A stretch of 64,000 bases of DNA from Sanderia malayensis. Taxonomy: Eukaryota; Cnidaria; Scyphozoa; Semaeostomeae; Pelagiidae. The stretch lies in NCBI GenBank assembly GCA_013076295.1, contig RQOL01000507.1:1-64000 (forward strand), given 5' to 3'. Shown here piece by piece: positions 29,901-44,400 of the stretch. The position numbers and the translations under genes were made by a program. The notes under the pieces were generated by a model that saw only the letters and a list, made by a program, of their open reading frames with translations, did not search any database and was not told the DNA's origin. Position 1 is the first letter of the stretch. Every line of letters begins with the position of its first letter.

Positions 29901-31319
29901 GCCGAAACTAATTGAAATACACATGCATTTGCTTGTTTTCAGTGATATTAACATTCGTTTACACTATTTCCACATGAATTCACGTTATTACAATGCAAAA
30001 TAGTTAAAATACACATGGAATTATTTGTTTTGAGTTATATTAACATTCGTTCACACTAATTGACATAAATCCACGTTATTGTAGTTGAAATTAAGTCAAA
30101 TACACATGCATTGGCTTGTTTTCAGTGATATTAACATTCGTTGACACTAATTGCACATGACTTCACGTTAGTACAGTGCAAACTAAATAAAATACACATG
30201 CAATTACTTGTTCTCAGTGATATTAACATTCGTTCACACTAATTGCATATGAATTCAGGTTTTTGCAGCCGAAACTAATTGAAATACACATGCATTTGCT
30301 TGTTTTCAGTGATATTAACATTCGTTTACACTATTTCCACATGAATTCACGTTATTACAATGCAAACTAATTAAAATACACATGGAATTATTTGTTTTGA
30401 GTTATATGAACATTCGTTCATACTAATTGGACATAAATCCACGTTATTACAGTTGAAACTAAGGCAAATACACATGCATTTGCCTGTTTTCAGTGATATT
30501 AACATTCGTTCACACTAATTGCACATGAATTTACGTTATTACAGCTGAAACTAAATAAAATACACATGCAATTACTTGTTTTCAATGATTATAACATTTT
30601 TTCACACTAATTGCACATTAATCTACGTTTTTACAGTTGAAACTAATTTAAATACACATGGATTAGCTTGCTTTCAGTGATATTAACATTCGTTCACACT
30701 ATTTGCACATGAATTCACGTTATTACAGTTGAAACTAAGAAAAATACACACGCATTTCTTTGTTTTCAGGGATATTATCATTCGTTCACACTAACTGCAC
30801 TTGAATTCACGTTATTGCAGTTGGAACTAAGTAAAATACACATGCATTTTTTTCTTTTCAGTGATATTAATTTTCGTTCACACTACTGGCACATGAAATC
30901 CCAATATTATGGCTGTAACTGAGTAAAATACACATGGAAGTTCTTGTTTTGAGTGATATTAACATTCGTTCACACTAATTGCACACGAATCCACGCTATT
31001 ACAGTTGAAACTAATTGAAATACACATGCATTTGCTTGTTTTCAGTGATATTAACATTCGTTCACCCAATTTGCACATGAATTAACGTTATTACAGTTGA
31101 AACTAAGTAAAGTACACATGCAATTACTTGTTTTGAGTGATATTAACATTCGTTCACGCTAATTGCACATGAATCCACGTTATTGCAGTTGAAACTAAGT
31201 GAAATACACATGCATGTGCTTGTTTTCAGTGATATTAACATTGGTTGACACTAATTGCCCATGAATCCACGTTATTACAGTTGAAACTAAGTGAAATACA
31301 CATGGATTTGCTTGTTTTC

Positions 31320-32640
31320 AGTGAGATTACCTTCGTTCACACTATTTCCAGATGAATCCACGTTATTGTAGTTGAAACTAAGTCAAATACACATGCATTT
31401 GCCTGTTTTCAGTGATATTAACATTCGTTCACACTAATTGCACATGAATTTACGTTATTACAGCTGAAGCTAAATAAAATACACATCCAATTACTTGTTT
31501 TCAGTGATTATAACATTCTTTCACACTAATTGCACATTAATCTACGTTTTTACAGTTGAAACTAATTGAAATACACATGGATTAGCTTGCTTTCAGTGAT
31601 ATTAACATTCGTTCACACTATTTGCACATGAATTCACGTTATTACAATTGAAACTAAGAAAAATACACACGCATTTCTTTGTTTTCAGTGATATTATCAT
31701 TCGTTCACACTAACTGCACTTGAATTCACGTTATTGCAGTTGGAACTAAGTAAAATACACATGCATTTTTTTCTTTTCAGTGATATTAATTTTCGTTCAC
31801 ACTACTGGCACATGAAATCCCAATATTATGGCTGTAACTAAGTAAAATACACATGGAAGTTCTTGTTTTGAGTGATATTAACATTCGTTCACACTAATTG
31901 CACACGAATCCACGCTATTACAGTTGAAACTAATTGAAATACACATGCATTTGCTTGTTTTCAGTGAGATTACCTTCGTTCACACTATTTCCAGATGAAT
32001 CCACGTTATTGTAGTTGAAACTAAGTCAAATACACATGCATTTGCCTGTTTTCAGTGATATTAACATTCGTTCACACTAATTGCACATGAATTTACGTTA
32101 TTACAGCTAAAGCTAAATAAAATACACATCCAATTACTTGTTTTCAGTGATTATAACATTCTTTCACACTAATTGCACATTAATCTACGTTTTTACAGTT
32201 GAAACTAATTGAAATACACATGGATTAGCTTGCTTTCAGTGATATTAACATTCGTTCACACTATTTGCACATGAATTCACGTTATTACAATTGAAACTAA
32301 GAAAAATACACACGCATTTCTTTGTTTTCAGTGATATTATCATTCGTTCACACTAACTGCACTTGAATTCACGTTATTGCAGTTGGAACTAAGTAAAATA
32401 CACATGCATTTTTTTCTTTTCAGTGATATTAATTTTCGTTCACACTACTGGCACATGAAATCCCAATATTATGGCTGTAACTAAGTAAAATACACATGGA
32501 AGTTCTTGTTTTGAGTGATATTAACATTCGTTCACACTAATTGCACACGAATCCACGCTATTACAGTTGAAACTAATTGAAATACACATGCATTTGCTTG
32601 TTTTCAGTGATATTAACATTCGTTCACACAATTTGCACAT
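31320..32640. repeat. 7-monomer (643-bp) higher-order repeat, two copies
   Basis: The 'ccagatgaatccacg' variant occurs at 31351 and 31994 (643 bp, 7 x 92 minus 1). The following monomers, including the 'ttacaattgaaac' variant, match between the two copies. Confidence 0.7.
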
Positions 32641-35600
32641 GAATTAACGTTATTACAGCTGAAACTAAGTAAAGTACACATGCAATTACTTGTTTTGAGT
32701 GATATTAACATTCGTTCACGCTAATTGCACATGAATCCACGTTATGCAGTTGAAACTAAGTGAAATACACATGCATGTGCTTGTTTTCAGTGATATTAAC
32801 ATTGGTTGACACTAATTGCCCACGAATTCACGTTATTACAGCTGAATCTAAGTGAAATACACAAGCATATGCTTGTTTTCAGTGATATTAACATTCGTCT
32901 ACACTAATTGCACATAAATCCACGTTATTACAGTTGAAACTAAGTGAAATACTCATGGATTTGCTTGTTTTCAGTGAGATTACCTTCGTTCACACTATTT
33001 CCACATGAATCCACGTTATTGTAGTTGAAATTAAGTCAAATACACATGCATTGGCTTGTTTTCAGTGATTTTAACATTCGTTGACACTAATTGCACATGA
33101 CTTCACGTTAGTACAGTGCAAACTAAATAAAATACACATGCAATTACTTGTTCTCAGTGATATTAACATTCCTTCACACTAATTGCATATGAATTCACGT
33201 TTTTGCAGCCGAAACTAATTTAAATACACATGCATTTGCTTATTTTCAGTGATATTAACATTCGTTTACACTATTTGCACATGAATTAACATTATTACAG
33301 TTGAAACTAAGTGAAATGCACATGGATTTGCTTGTTTTCAGTGAGATTACCTTCGTTCACACTATTTGCACATGAATCCACGTTATTGTAGTTAAAATTA
33401 AGTCAAATACACATGCATTGGCTTGTTTTCAGTGATATTAACATTCGTTGACACTAATTGCACATGACTCCACGTTAGTACAGTGCAAACTAAGTAAAAT
33501 ACACATGGAAGTTCTTGTTTTGAGTGATATTAACTTTCGTTCACACTTATTGCACACGAATCCACGGAATTACAGTTGAAACTAATTGAAATACACATGA
33601 ATTTGCTTGTTTTCAGTGATATTAACATTCGCTCACACTATTTGCTCATGAATTAACGTTATTACAGCTGAAACTAAGTAAAGTACACATGCAATTACTT
33701 GTTTTCAGTGATATTAACTTTCGTTCACGCTAATTGCATATGAATTCACGTTTTTGCAGCCGAAACTAATTGAAATACACATGCATTTGCTTATTTTCAG
33801 ATATATTAACATTCGTTTATACTATTTGCACATGAATTAACGTTATTACAGTTGAAACTAAGTGAAAGACACATGGATTTGCTTGTTTTCAGTGAGATTA
33901 CCTTCGTTCACACTATTTCCACATGAATCCACGTTATTGTAGTTGAAATTAAGTCAAATACACATGCATTGGCTTGTTTTTACTGATATTAACATTCGTT
34001 GACACTAATTGCACATGACTTCACGTTAGTACAGTGCAAACTAAGTAAAATACACATGGAAGTTCTTGTATTGAGTGATATTAACATTCGTTCACACTTA
34101 TTGCACACGAATCCACGGTATTACAGTTGAAACTAATTGAAATACACATGCATTTGCTTGTTTTCAGTGATATTAACATTCGTTCACACTATTTGCACAT
34201 GAATTAACGTTATTACAGTTGAAACTAAGTGAAATACACATGGATTTGCTTGTTTTCAGTGAGATTACCTTCGTTCACACTATTTCCACATGAATCCACG
34301 TTATTGTAGTTGAAATTAAGTCAAACACACATGCATTGGCTTGTTTTTAGTGATATTAACATTCGTTGACACTAATTGCACATGACTTCACGTTAGTACA
34401 GTGCAAGCTAAATAAAATATACATGCAATTACTTGTTCTCAGTGATATTAACATTCGTTCACACTAATTGCATATGTATTCACGCTTTTGCAGCCGATAC
34501 TAATTGAAATACACATGCATTTGCTTGTTTTCAGTGATATTAACATTTGTTCACACTATTTCCACATGAATTCACGTTATTACAATGCAAACTAATTAAA
34601 ATACACATGGAATTATTTGTTTTGAGTTATATTAACATTCGTTCACACTAATTGGACATAAATCCACGTTATTACAGTTGAAACTAAGTGAAATACACAT
34701 GCATTTGCCTGTTTTCAGTGATATTAACATTCGTTCACACTAATTGCACATGAATTCACGTTATTACAGCTGAAACTAAATAAAAAAACATGCAATTACT
34801 TGTTTTCAGTGAATATAACATTCTTTCACACTAATTGCACATTAATCTACGCTTTTACAGTTGAAACTAATTGAAATACACATGGATTAGCTTGCTTTCA
34901 GTGATATTAACATTCGTTCGCACTATTTGCACATGAATTCACGTTATTACAATTGAAACTAAGAAAAAAACACGCCCATTTGTTTGTTTTCAGTGATATT
35001 AACATTCGTTCACACTAACTGCACTTGAATTCACGTTATTGCAGTTGGAACTAATTAAAATACACATGCATTTTTTTCTTTTCAGTGATATCAATTTTCG
35101 TTCACACTACTGGCACATGAAATCCAAATATTATGGCTGAAACTAAGTAAAATACACATGGAAGTTCTTGTTTTGAGTGATATTAACATTCGTTCATACT
35201 AATTGCACACCAATCCACGCTATTACAGTTGAAACTAATTGAAATACACGTGCATTTGCTTGTTTTCAGTGATATTAACATTCGCTCACACAATTTGCAC
35301 ATGAATTAACGTTATTAAGGCTGAAACTAAGTAAAGTACACATGCAATTACTTGTTTTGAGTGATATTAACTTTCGTTCACGCTAATTGCATATGAATTC
35401 ACGCTTTTGCAGCCGAAACTAATTGAAATACACATGCATTTGCTTATTTTCAGTGATATTAACATTCGTTTACACTATTTGCACATGAATTAACGTTATT
35501 ACAGTTGAAACTAAGTGAAATACACATGGATTTGCTTGTTTTCAGTAAGATTACCTTCGTTCACACTATTTCCACATGAATCCACGTTATTGTAGTTGAA

Positions 35601-36675
35601 ATTAAGTCAAATACACATGCATTGGCTTGTTTTCAGTGATATTAACATTCGTTGACACTAATTGCACATGACTTCACGTTAGTACAGTGCAAACTAAATA
35701 AAATACACATGCAATTACTTGTTTTCAGTGATATTAACATTCGTTCACACTAATTGCATATGAATTCACGTTTTTGCAGCCGAAACTAATTGAAACACAC
35801 ATGCATTTGCTTATTTTCAGTGATATTAACATTCGTTTACACTATTTGCACATGAATTAACGTTATTACAGTTGAAAGTAAGTGAAATGCACATGGATTT
35901 GCTTGTTTTCAGTGAGATTACCTTCGTTCACACTATTTCCACACGAATCCACGTTATTGTAGTTGAAATTAAGTCAAATACACATGCATTGGCTTGTTTT
36001 TAGTGATATTAACATTTGTTGACACTAATTGCACATGACTTCACGTTAGTACAGTGCAAACTAAGTAAAATACACATGGAAGTTCTTGTATTGAGTGATA
36101 TTAACATTCGTTCACACTTATTGCACACGAATCCACGGTATTACAGTTGAAACTAATTGAAATACACATGCATTTGCTTGTTTTCAGTTATATTAACATT
36201 CGTTCACACTATTTGCACATGAATTAACGTTATTACAGCCGAAACTAAGTAAAGTACACATGCAATTACTTGTTTTGAGTGATATTAACTTTCGTTCACG
36301 CTAATTGCATATGAATTCAGGTTTTTGCAGCCGAAACTAATTGAAATACACATGCATTTGCTTATTTTCAGAGATATTAACATTCGCTTACACTATTTGC
36401 ACACGATTCCACGTTATTGTAGTTGAAATTAAGTCAAATACACATGCATTGGCTTGTTTTTAGTGATATTAACATTCGTTGACACTAATTGCACATGACT
36501 TCACGTTAGTACATTGCAAACTAAGTAAAATACACATGGAAGTTCTTGTATTGAGTGATATTAACATTCGTTCACACTTATTGCACACGAATCCACGGTA
36601 TTACAGTTGAAACTAATTGAAATACACATGCATTTGCTTGTTTTCAGTGATATTAACATTCGTTCACACTATTTG

Positions 36676-38240
36676 CCATGAATTAACGTTATTACAGCGA
36701 AACTAAGTAAATACACATGCATTACTTGTTTGAGTGATATTACATTCGTTCACGCTATTCATATGAATTCACGTTTATTGCAGCCGAAACTAATTGAAAT
36801 ACACGTGCATTTGCTTTTTTCAGTGATATTAACATTCGTTTACACTATTTGCACATGAATTAACGATATTACACTTGAAACTAAATAAATACACATGGAT
36901 TTGCTTGTTTTCAGTGAGATTACCTTCGTTCACACTATTCCACATGAATCTACGCTTTGTAGTTGAAATAAGTCAAATACACATGCATTGGCTTGTTTTC
37001 AGTGATATAACATTCGTTGACACTAATTGCACATGAATTCACGTTAGTACAGTGCAAGCTAAATAAAATATACATGCAATTACTTGTTCTCAGTGATATT
37101 AACATTCGTTCACACTAATTGCATATAATCACGTTTTTGCAGCTGATACTAATTGAAATACACATGCATTTGCTTGTTTTCAGTGATATTAACATTTGTT
37201 CACACTAATTCACATGAATTCACGTTATTACATGCAAACTATTAAAAAACACATGAATTATTGTTTAGTTATATTAACATTCGTTCACACTAATTGGACA
37301 TAAATCCACGTTATTACAGTGAAACTAAGTGAAATACACATGCATTTGACTGTTTTCAGTGATATTAACATTCGTTCACACTAATTGCACATGAATTCAC
37401 ATTATTACAGCTGAAACTAATAAAATACACATGCAATTACTTGTTTTCAGTGCTTATAACATTCTTTCACATTAATTGCACATTAATCTATGCTTTTACA
37501 GTTGAAACTAATTGAAATACACATGGATTAGCTTGCTTTCAGTGATATTAACATTCGTTCACACTATTGCACATGAATTCACGTTATTACAGTTGAAACT
37601 AAGAAAAATACACACGCATTTCTTTGTTTTCAGTGATATTATCATTCGTTCACACTAACTGCACTTGAATTCACGTTATTGCAGTTGGAACTAAGTAAAA
37701 TACACATGCATTTTTTTCTTTTCAGTGATATTAATTTCGTTCACACTACTGGCACATGAATCCCAATATTATGGCTGTAACAGGAAACTAGTAAATACAC
37801 ATGCAATTACTTGTTTTGAGTGATATTAACATTCGTTCACGCTAATTGCACAGAATAACGTTATTGCAGTTGAAACTAAGTAAATACACATGCATTCTTG
37901 TTTTGAGTGATATTACATTCGTTCACTAATTGCACAGAATCCACGTTATTGCAGTTGAAACTAAGTGAAATACACATGCATGTGCTTGTTTTCGGTGAGA
38001 TTACCTTCGTTCACACTATTTCCAGATGAATCCACGTTATCGTAGTTGCAACTAAGTCAAACACACATGCATTTGCCTGTTTTCAGTGATTATAACATTC
38101 TTTCACACTAATTGCACATTAATCTACGTTTTACAGTTGAAACTAATAAATACACATGATTAGCTTGTTTTCAGTGATATAACATTCGTCACACTATTTG
38201 CACATGAATTACGTTTTACAGTGAAACTAATAAATACACA
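36676..38240. repeat. Second deletion-rich satellite stretch
   Basis: Monomers here carry frequent single-base losses, for example 'tatttgccatgaattaacg', 'acagcgaaactaag' and 'tgtttgagtgatattacatt'. Better-preserved copies of the same variant series lie about 4.1 kb downstream. Smaller patches of the same kind occur near 25190-25480, 38700-38765 and 39230-39310. The pattern suggests poorly polished consensus. Confidence 0.6.
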
Positions 38241-38429
38241 TGCAATTACTTGTTTCAGTGATATTAACATTCGTTCACGCTATTGCATATGAATTCACGT
38301 TTTTGCAGCCGAAACTAATTGAAATACACATGCATTTGCTTATTTTCAGAGATTTTAACATTCGTTTACACTATTTGCACACGAATCCACGTTATTGTAG
38401 TTGAAATTAAGTCAAATACACATGCATTG

Positions 38430-41400
38430 GCTTGTTTTTAGTGATATTAACATTCGTTGACACTAATTGCACATGACTTCACGTTAGTACAGTGCAAACT
38501 AAGTAAAATACACATGGAAGTTCTTGTATTGAGTGATATTAACATTCGTTCACACTTATTGCACACGAATCCACGGTATTACAGTTGAAACTAATTGAAA
38601 TACACATGCATTTGCTTGTTTTCAGTGATATTAACATTCGTTCACACTATTTGCACATGAATTAACGTTATTACAGCCGAAACTAAGTAAAGTACACATG
38701 CATTACTTGTTGTGAGTGATATTAGCATTCGTTCACCTAATTGCATATGAATTCACGTTTTTCAGCCGAAACTAATTGAAATACACGTGCATTTGCTTAT
38801 TTTCAGTGATATTAACATTCGTTTACACTATTTGCACATGAATTAACGATATTACACTTGAAACTAAGTGAAATACACATGGATTTGCTTGTTTTCAGTG
38901 AGATTACCTTCGTTCACACTATTTCCACATGAATCTACGCTATTGTAGTTGAAATTAAGTCAAATACACATGCATTGGCTTGTTTTCAGTGATATCAACA
39001 TTCGTTGACACTAATTGCACATGACTTCACGTTAGTACAGTGCAAGCTAAATAAAATATACATGCAATTACTTGTTCTCAGTGATATTAACATTCGTTCA
39101 CACTAATTGCATATGTAATCACGTTTTTGCAGCCGATACTAATTGAAATACACATGCATTTGCTTGTTTTCAGTGACATTAACATTTGTTCACACTATTT
39201 CCACATGAATTCACGTTATTACAATGCAAACTATTAAAAACACATGGAATTATTGTTTTGAGTTATATTAACATCGTTCACACTAATTGGACATAAATCA
39301 ACGTTATTCAGTTGAAACTAAGTGAAATACACATGCATTTGCTGTTTTCAGTGATATTAACATTCGTTCACACTAATTGCACATGAATTCACATTATTAC
39401 AGCTGAAACTAAATAAAATACACATGCAATTACTTGTTTTCAGTGCTTATAACATTCTTTCACATTATTGCACATTAATCTATGCTTTTACAGTTGAAAC
39501 TAATTGAAATACACATGGATTAGCTTGCTTTCAGTGATATTAACATTCGTTCACACTATTTGCACATGAATTCACGTTATTACAGTTGAAACTAAGAAAA
39601 ATACACACGCATTTCTTTGTTTTCAGTGATATTATCATTCGTTCACACTAACTGCACTTGAATTCACGTTATTGCAGTTGGAACTAAGTAAAATACACAT
39701 GCATTTTTTTCTTTTCAGTGATATTAATTTTCGTTCACACTACTGGCACATGAAATCCCAATATTATGGCTGTAACTGAGTAAAATACACATGGAAGTTC
39801 TTGTTTTGAGTGATATTAACATTCGTTCACACTAATTGCACATGAATTAACGTTATTACAGTTGAAACTAAGTAAAGTACACATGCAATTACTTGTTTTG
39901 AGTGATATTAACATTCGTTCACGCTAATTGCACAAGAATCCACGTTATTGCAGTTGAAACTAAGTGAAATACACATGCATGTGCTTGTTTTCAGTGATAT
40001 TTACATTGGTTGACACTAATTGCCCATGAATCCACGTTATTACAGTTGAAACTAAGTGAAATACACATGGATTTGCTTGTTTTCAGTGAGATTACCTTCG
40101 TTCACACTATCTCCAGATGAATCCACGTTATCGTAGCTGCAACTAAGTCAAATACACATGCATTTGCCTGTTTTCAGTGATTATAACATTCTTTCACACT
40201 AATTGCACATTAATCTACGTTTTTACAGTTGAAACTAATTGAAATACACATGGATTAGCTTGCTTTCAGTGATATTAACATTCGTTCACACTATTTGCAC
40301 ATGAATTCACGTTATTACAGTTGAAACTAAGAAAAATACACACGCATTTCTTTGTTTTCAGTGATATTATCATTCGTTCACGCTAACTGCACTTGAATTC
40401 ACGTTATTGCAGTTGGAACTAAGTAAAATACACATGCATTTTTTTTATTTCAGTGATATTAATTTTCGTTCACACTACTGGCACATGAAATCCCAATATT
40501 ATGGCTGTAACTAAGTAAAATACACATGGAAGTTCTTGTTTTGAGTGATATTAACATTCGTTCACACTAATTGCACACGAATCCACGCTATTACAGTTGA
40601 AACTAATTGAAATACACATGCATTTGCTTGTTTTCAGTGATATTAACATTCGTTCACACAATTTGCACATGAATTAACGTTATTACAGCTGAAACTAAGT
40701 AAAGTACACATGCAATTACTTGTTTTGAGTGATATTAACATTCGTTCACGCTAATTGCACATGAATCCACGTTATTGCAGTTGAAACTAAGTGAAATACA
40801 CATGCATGTGCTTGTTTTCAGCGATATTAACATTGGTTGACACTAATTGCCCATGAATTCACGTTATTACAGCGGAATCTAAGTGAAATACACAAGCATA
40901 TGCTTGTTTTCAGTGATATTAACATTCGTCTACACTAATTGCACATAAATCCACGTTATTACAGTTGAAACTAAGTGAAATACACATGGATTTGCTTGTT
41001 TTCAGTGAGATTACCTTCGTTCACACTATTTCCACATGAATCCACGTTATTGTAGTTGAAATTAAGTCAAATACACATGAATTGGCTTGTTTTCAGTGAT
41101 ATTAACATTCGTTGACACTAATTGCACATGACTTCACGTTAGTACAGTGCAAACTAAATAAAATACACATGCAATTACTTGTTCTCAGTGATATTAACAT
41201 TCGTTCACACTAATTGCATATGAATTCACGTTTTTGCAGCCGAAACTAATATAAATACACATGCATTTGCTTATTTTCAGTGATATTAACATTCGTTTAC
41301 ACTATTTGCACATGAATTAACATTATTACAGCTGAAACTAAGTGAAATGCACATGGATTTGCTTGTTTTCAGTGAGATTACCTTCGTTCACACTATTTGC

Positions 41401-44400
41401 ACATGAATCCACGTTATTGTAGTTAAAATTAAGTCAAATACACATGCATTGGCTTCTTTTCAGTGATATTAACATTCGTTGACACTAATTGCACATGACT
41501 CCACGTTAGTACAGTGCAAACTAAGTAAAATACACATGGAAGTTCTTGTTTTGAGTGATATTAACTTTCGTTCACACTTATTGCACACGAATCCACGCTA
41601 TTACAGTTGAAACTAATTGAAATACACATGAATTTGCTTGTTTTCAGTGATATTAACATTCGCTCACACTATTTGCTCATGAATTAACGTTATTACAGCT
41701 GAAACTAAGTAAAGTACACATGCAATTACTTGTTTTCAGTGATATTAACTTTCGTTCACGCTAATTGCATATGAATTCACGTTTTTGCAGCCGAAACTAA
41801 TTGAAATACACATGCATTTGCTTATTTTCAGAGATATTAACATTCGTTTACACTATTTGCACACGAATCCACGTTATTGTAGTTGAAATTAAATCTAATA
41901 CACATGCATTGGCTTGTTTTTAGTGATATTAACATTCGTTGACACTAATTGCACATGACTTCACGTTAGTACAGTGCAAGCTAAATAAAATATACATGCA
42001 ATTACTTGTTCTCAGTGATATTAACATTCGTTCACACTAATTGCATATGTATTCACGTTTTTGCAGCCGATACTAATTGAAATACACATGCATTTGCTTG
42101 TTTTCAGTGATATTAACATTTGTTCACACTATTTCCACATGAATTCACGTTATTACAATGCAAACTATTAAAAAACACATGGAATTATTTGTTTTGAGTT
42201 ATATTAACATTCGTTCACACTAATTGGACATAAATCCACGTTATTACAGTTTAAACTAAGTGAAATACACATGCATTTGCCTGTTTTCAGTGATATTAAC
42301 ATTCGTTCACACTAATTGCACATGAATTCACGTTATTACAGCTGAAACTAAATAAAATACACATGCAATTACTTGTTTTCAGTGATTATAACATTCTTTC
42401 ACATTAATTGCACATTAATCTACGCTTTTACAGTTGAAACTAATTGAAATACACATGGATTAGCTTGCTTTCAGTGATATTAACATTCGTTCACACTATT
42501 TGCACATGAATTCACGTTATTGTAGTTGAAATTAAGTCAAATACACATGCATTGGCTTGTTTTTAGTGATATTAACATTCGTTGACACTAATTGCACATG
42601 ACTTCACGTTAGTACAGTGCAAACTAAGTAAAATACACATGGAAGTTCTTGTATTGAGTGATATTAACATTCGTTCACACTTATTGCACACGAATCCACG
42701 GTATTACAGTTGAAACTAATTGAAATACACATGCATTTGCTTGTTTTCAGTGATATTAACATTCGTTCACACTATTTGCACATGAATTAACGTTATTACA
42801 GCCGAAACTAAGTAAAGTACACATGCAATTACTTGTTGTGAGTGATATTAGCATTCGTTCACGCTAATTGCATATGAATTCACGTTTTTGCAGCCGAAAC
42901 TAATTGAAATACACGTGCATTTGCTTATTTTCAGTGATATTAACATTCGTTTACACTATTTGCACATGAATTAACGATATTACACTTGAAACTAAGTGAA
43001 ATACACATGGATTTGCTTGTTTTCAGTGAGATTACCTTCGTTCACACTATTTCCACATGAATCTACGCTATTGTAGTTGAAATTAAGTCAAATACACATG
43101 CATTGGCTTGTTTTCAGTGATATCAACATTCGTTGACACTAATTGCACATGACTTCACGTTAGTACAGTGCAAGCTAAATAAAATATACATGCAATTACT
43201 TGTTCTCAGTGATATTAACATTCGTTCACACTAATTGCATATGTAATCACGTTTTTGCAGCCGATACTAATTGAAATACACATGCATTTGCTTGTTTTCA
43301 GTGATATTAACATTTGTTCACACTATTTCCACATCAATTCACGTTATTACAATGCAAACTATTAAAAAACACATGGAATTATTTGTTTTGAGTTATATTA
43401 ACATTCGTTCACACTAATTGGACATAAATCAACGTTATTACAGTTGAAACTAAGTGAAATACACATGCATTTGCCTGTTTTCAGTGATATTAACATTCGT
43501 TCACACTAATTGCACATGAATTCACATTATTACAGCTGAAACTAAATAAAATACACATGCAATTACTGGTTTTCAGTGCTTATAACATTCTTTCACATTA
43601 ATTGCACATTAATCTATGCTTTTACAGTTGAAACTAATTGAAATACACATGGATTAGCTTGCTTTCAGTGATATTAACATTCGTTCACACTATTTGCACA
43701 TGAATTCACGTTATTACAGTTGAAACTAAGAAAAATACACACGCATTTCTTTGTTTTCAGTGATATTATCATTCGTTCACACTAACTGCACTTGAATTCA
43801 CGTTATTGCAGTTGGAACTAAGTAAAATACACATGCATTTTTTTCTTTTCAGTGATATTAATTTTCGTTCACACTACCGGCACATGAAATCCCAATATTA
43901 TGGCTGTAACTGAGTAAAATACACATGGAAGTTCTTGTTTTGAGTGATATTAACATTCGTTCACACTAATTGCACATGAATTAACGTTATTACAGTTGAA
44001 ACTAAGTAAAGTACACATGCAATTACTTGTTTTGAGTGATATTAACATTCGTTCACGCTAATTGCACAAGAATCCACGTTATTGCAGTTGAAACTAAGTG
44101 AAATACACATGCATGTGCTTGTTTTCAGTGATATTTACATTGGTTGACACTAATTGCCCATGAATCCACGTTATTACAGTTGAAACTAAGTGAAATACAC
44201 ATGGATTTGCTTGTTTTCAGTGAGATTACCTTCGTTCACACTATCTCCAGATGAATCCACGTTATCGTAGTTGCAACTAAGTCAAATACACATGCATTTG
44301 CCTGTTTTCAGTGATTATAACATTCTTTCACACTAATTGCACATTAATCTACGTTTTTACAGTTGAAACTAATTGAAATACACATGGATTAGCTTGCTTT

